Assembly: GCF_030758975.1 (NCBI RefSeq)
Contig: NZ_CP132359.1
Coordinates: 2,186,811 to 2,250,810, forward strand
Direction: 5' to 3'
DNA from: Bosea beijingensis
GTDB lineage: Bacteria; Pseudomonadota; Alphaproteobacteria; Rhizobiales; Beijerinckiaceae
Length of the DNA: 64,000 bases
The notes beneath the pieces are model-generated. The model saw only the letters and a program-made list of their open reading frames with translations. It was not told the origin of the DNA and made no database searches. The position numbers and the translations under genes were made by a program. Positions within the stretch are counted from its first letter, which is position 1. Each line of letters opens with the position of its first letter. Of the stretch, positions 62,940 through 64,000 are shown in pieces.

Positions 62940-64000
62940 ATGACCAGCGAATCGCAGCAGTCGACCGGCAATGCGCCCGAATGGAGCGTCTCGGACCTCT
63001 CGGGAGCGCTGAAGCGCACGATCGAGGACAATTTCGGCTTCGTGCGCGTGCGCGGCGAGATTTCCGGCTATCGCGGCCCGGTCGCCTCCGGCCATGTCTA
63101 TTTCTCGCTCAAGGACACTAACGCCAAGATCGATGCGGTGATCTGGAAGGGCGTGTTCGGCCGCCTGAAGACGCGGCCCCAGGAAGGACTGGAGGTGATC
63201 GCCACCGGCAAGATCACCACCTTCGCCGGCAAGTCGAGCTACCAGATCGTCATCGATTCGCTGGAGCTGGCCGGTGCCGGCGCGCTGATGGCGCTGCTGG
63301 AGGAGCGCCGCAAGCGGCTCGCCGCCGAAGGGCTCTTCGCCGAGGAACGCAAGCAGCTCATCCCCTATCTGCCCACGGTGATCGGCGTCGTGACCTCGCC
63401 GACCGGCGCGGTCATCCGCGACATCCTGCACCGCCTTGAGGATCGCTTTCCGCGCCATGTCCTGGTCTGGCCGGTGAGGGTGCAGGGCGAGACCAGCGCG
63501 GCCGAAGTCGCCAATGCCATCGCCGGATTCAACGCGTTGCCGGCAGGCGGGCGCATTCCCCGGCCTGACGTCATCATCGTCGCGCGTGGCGGCGGCTCGC
63601 TCGAAGACCTGATGAGCTTCAACGAGGAGATCGTGGTCCGTGCCGCCGCCTCCTCGGAGATTCCGCTGGTTTCCGCGGTCGGCCACGAGACCGACTGGAC
63701 CTTGATCGACCACGCCGCCGACCTGCGAGCGCCCACGCCGACGGGTGCCGCCGAGAAAGTCGTGCCGGTACGCGCCGAGCTGATGGGCTTCATTGCCGAT
63801 CTCGCACGCCGCCATGCCGGGGCGATGCTTCGCTTGTCCGATCGCCGCCGCAGCGACCTGCGCGCGCTCGCGCGCGCCTTGCCGGGGCCTGAGGCCGTCC
63901 TCTCCGGCCCGCGCCAGCGGCTCGACCTCGCCGCGACGCGGCTGGCGCCAGCCCTTGCCCGCAACGCCCGCACGCATGAATTGAAGCTTCAGGGACTTGC
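62940..64000 (+). CDS. xseA: Exodeoxyribonuclease VII large subunit (partial, C-terminus outside window)
   Basis: 353 codons are visible and open to the edge. The N-terminal OB-fold ([26 protein letters not shown]) is followed by the nuclease core with [23 protein letters not shown] near 148, [18 protein letters not shown] near 215 and [27 protein letters not shown] near 243. It makes the nuclease with XseB and degrades single-stranded DNA. It is short of its C-terminal coiled-coil part by roughly 100-150 residues. Confidence 0.95.
   Translation, partial: MTSESQQSTGNAPEWSVSDLSGALKRTIEDNFGFVRVRGEISGYRGPVASGHVYFSLKDTNAKIDAVIWKGVFGRLKTRPQEGLEVIATGKITTFAGKSSYQIVIDSLELAGAGALMALLEERRKRLAAEGLFAEERKQLIPYLPTVIGVVTSPTGAVIRDILHRLEDRFPRHVLVWPVRVQGETSAAEVANAIAGFNALPAGGRIPRPDVIIVARGGGSLEDLMSFNEEIVVRAAASSEIPLVSAVGHETDWTLIDHAADLRAPTPTGAAEKVVPVRAELMGFIADLARRHAGAMLRLSDRRRSDLRALARALPGPEAVLSGPRQRLDLAATRLAPALARNARTHELKLQGL

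Noticed and set aside
60476..63121. Plus-strand open frame of 881 codons
   Set aside because: It runs antisense through the dehalogenase-like and purD genes and out of frame into xseA, all with clear family motifs.
1..64000. tRNA, rRNA, CRISPR array, prophage or insertion sequence
   Set aside because: I looked in the gaps for cloverleaf-like blocks, direct repeats with regular spacers, and transposase or integrase reading frames, and saw none.

Overview
The window is GC-rich, densely coded chromosomal DNA from an alphaproteobacterium. Gene content and protein style (zwf-pgl-eda, a PodJ-like polarity protein, a divergent purD/xseA pair, an ileS-lspA run with paired M16 peptidases, several short palindromic intergenic repeat families) point to the Hyphomicrobiales, most like Bosea and relatives. 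That placement is inference from recognition; no 16S or other marker was compared. I see no rRNA, tRNA, CRISPR array, phage, plasmid functions or insertion sequence. Five genes appear to use TTG or GTG starts, and two genes (transglutaminase-like at the left edge, xseA at the right edge) run off the window.

Layout. 1-7.2 kb: the front of a DUF2126-type transglutaminase-like protein, then a complete five-gene peptide-type ABC importer (binding protein, two permeases, two ATPases) with a stem-loop after the binding-protein gene. 7.2-10.4 kb: a cruciform intergenic repeat, then zwf, pgl and eda, which take glucose-6-phosphate into the Entner-Doudoroff route (edd is not here; pgi lies at 50.6 kb). 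10.4-16 kb: an L-2-hydroxyglutarate-oxidase-like flavoprotein, an M20 amidohydrolase, a small M15-type peptidase, a threonine-dehydratase-like PLP enzyme and an O-antigen-ligase-like membrane protein. 16.3-22.4 kb: a molybdenum-cofactor and sulfur neighbourhood (DUF2478, mobA, SRPBCC protein, Mrp/ApbC, TusA-like carrier, moeA, TIGR02186 protein, TauE/SafE exporter). 22.6-26 kb: a 1121-residue PodJ-like protein. 26.3-32.4 kb: a MerR regulator followed by acyl-CoA dehydrogenase, thiolase and FadB-type enzyme genes (beta-oxidation).

32.4-43.3 kb: a divergent LysR/SDR pair, a peptide-deformylase homologue whose metal-binding motifs are broken, a small membrane protein, a class III aminotransferase, a membrane-anchored TPR protein, a degenerate EAL (TipF-like) protein, a HAD-IIA phosphatase, a CheY-like receiver, a MaoC hydratase and ribF. 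43.5-54.3 kb, all on the plus strand: ileS (with a 300-base block of foreign-looking codon use in its editing domain), lspA, an exported protein, two M16 peptidases (one active-type, one lacking the zinc motif), pgi, mutL and a GFA protein. 54.3-64 kb: rsmD and an rluB-type pseudouridine synthase with very long arginine/glycine tails, tadA, a small unknown, a second TauE/SafE protein divergent from an ArsR regulator across a palindrome, a patatin-like lipase, a haloacetate-dehalogenase-like hydrolase, purD and the start of xseA.

Most of the window is ordinary core chromosome. The items most worth a second look are the metal-site-less deformylase homologue, the codon-use block inside ileS, the molybdenum/sulfur gene neighbourhood with a MobB-like protein lacking a P-loop, the degenerate EAL protein, and several families of structured intergenic repeats.
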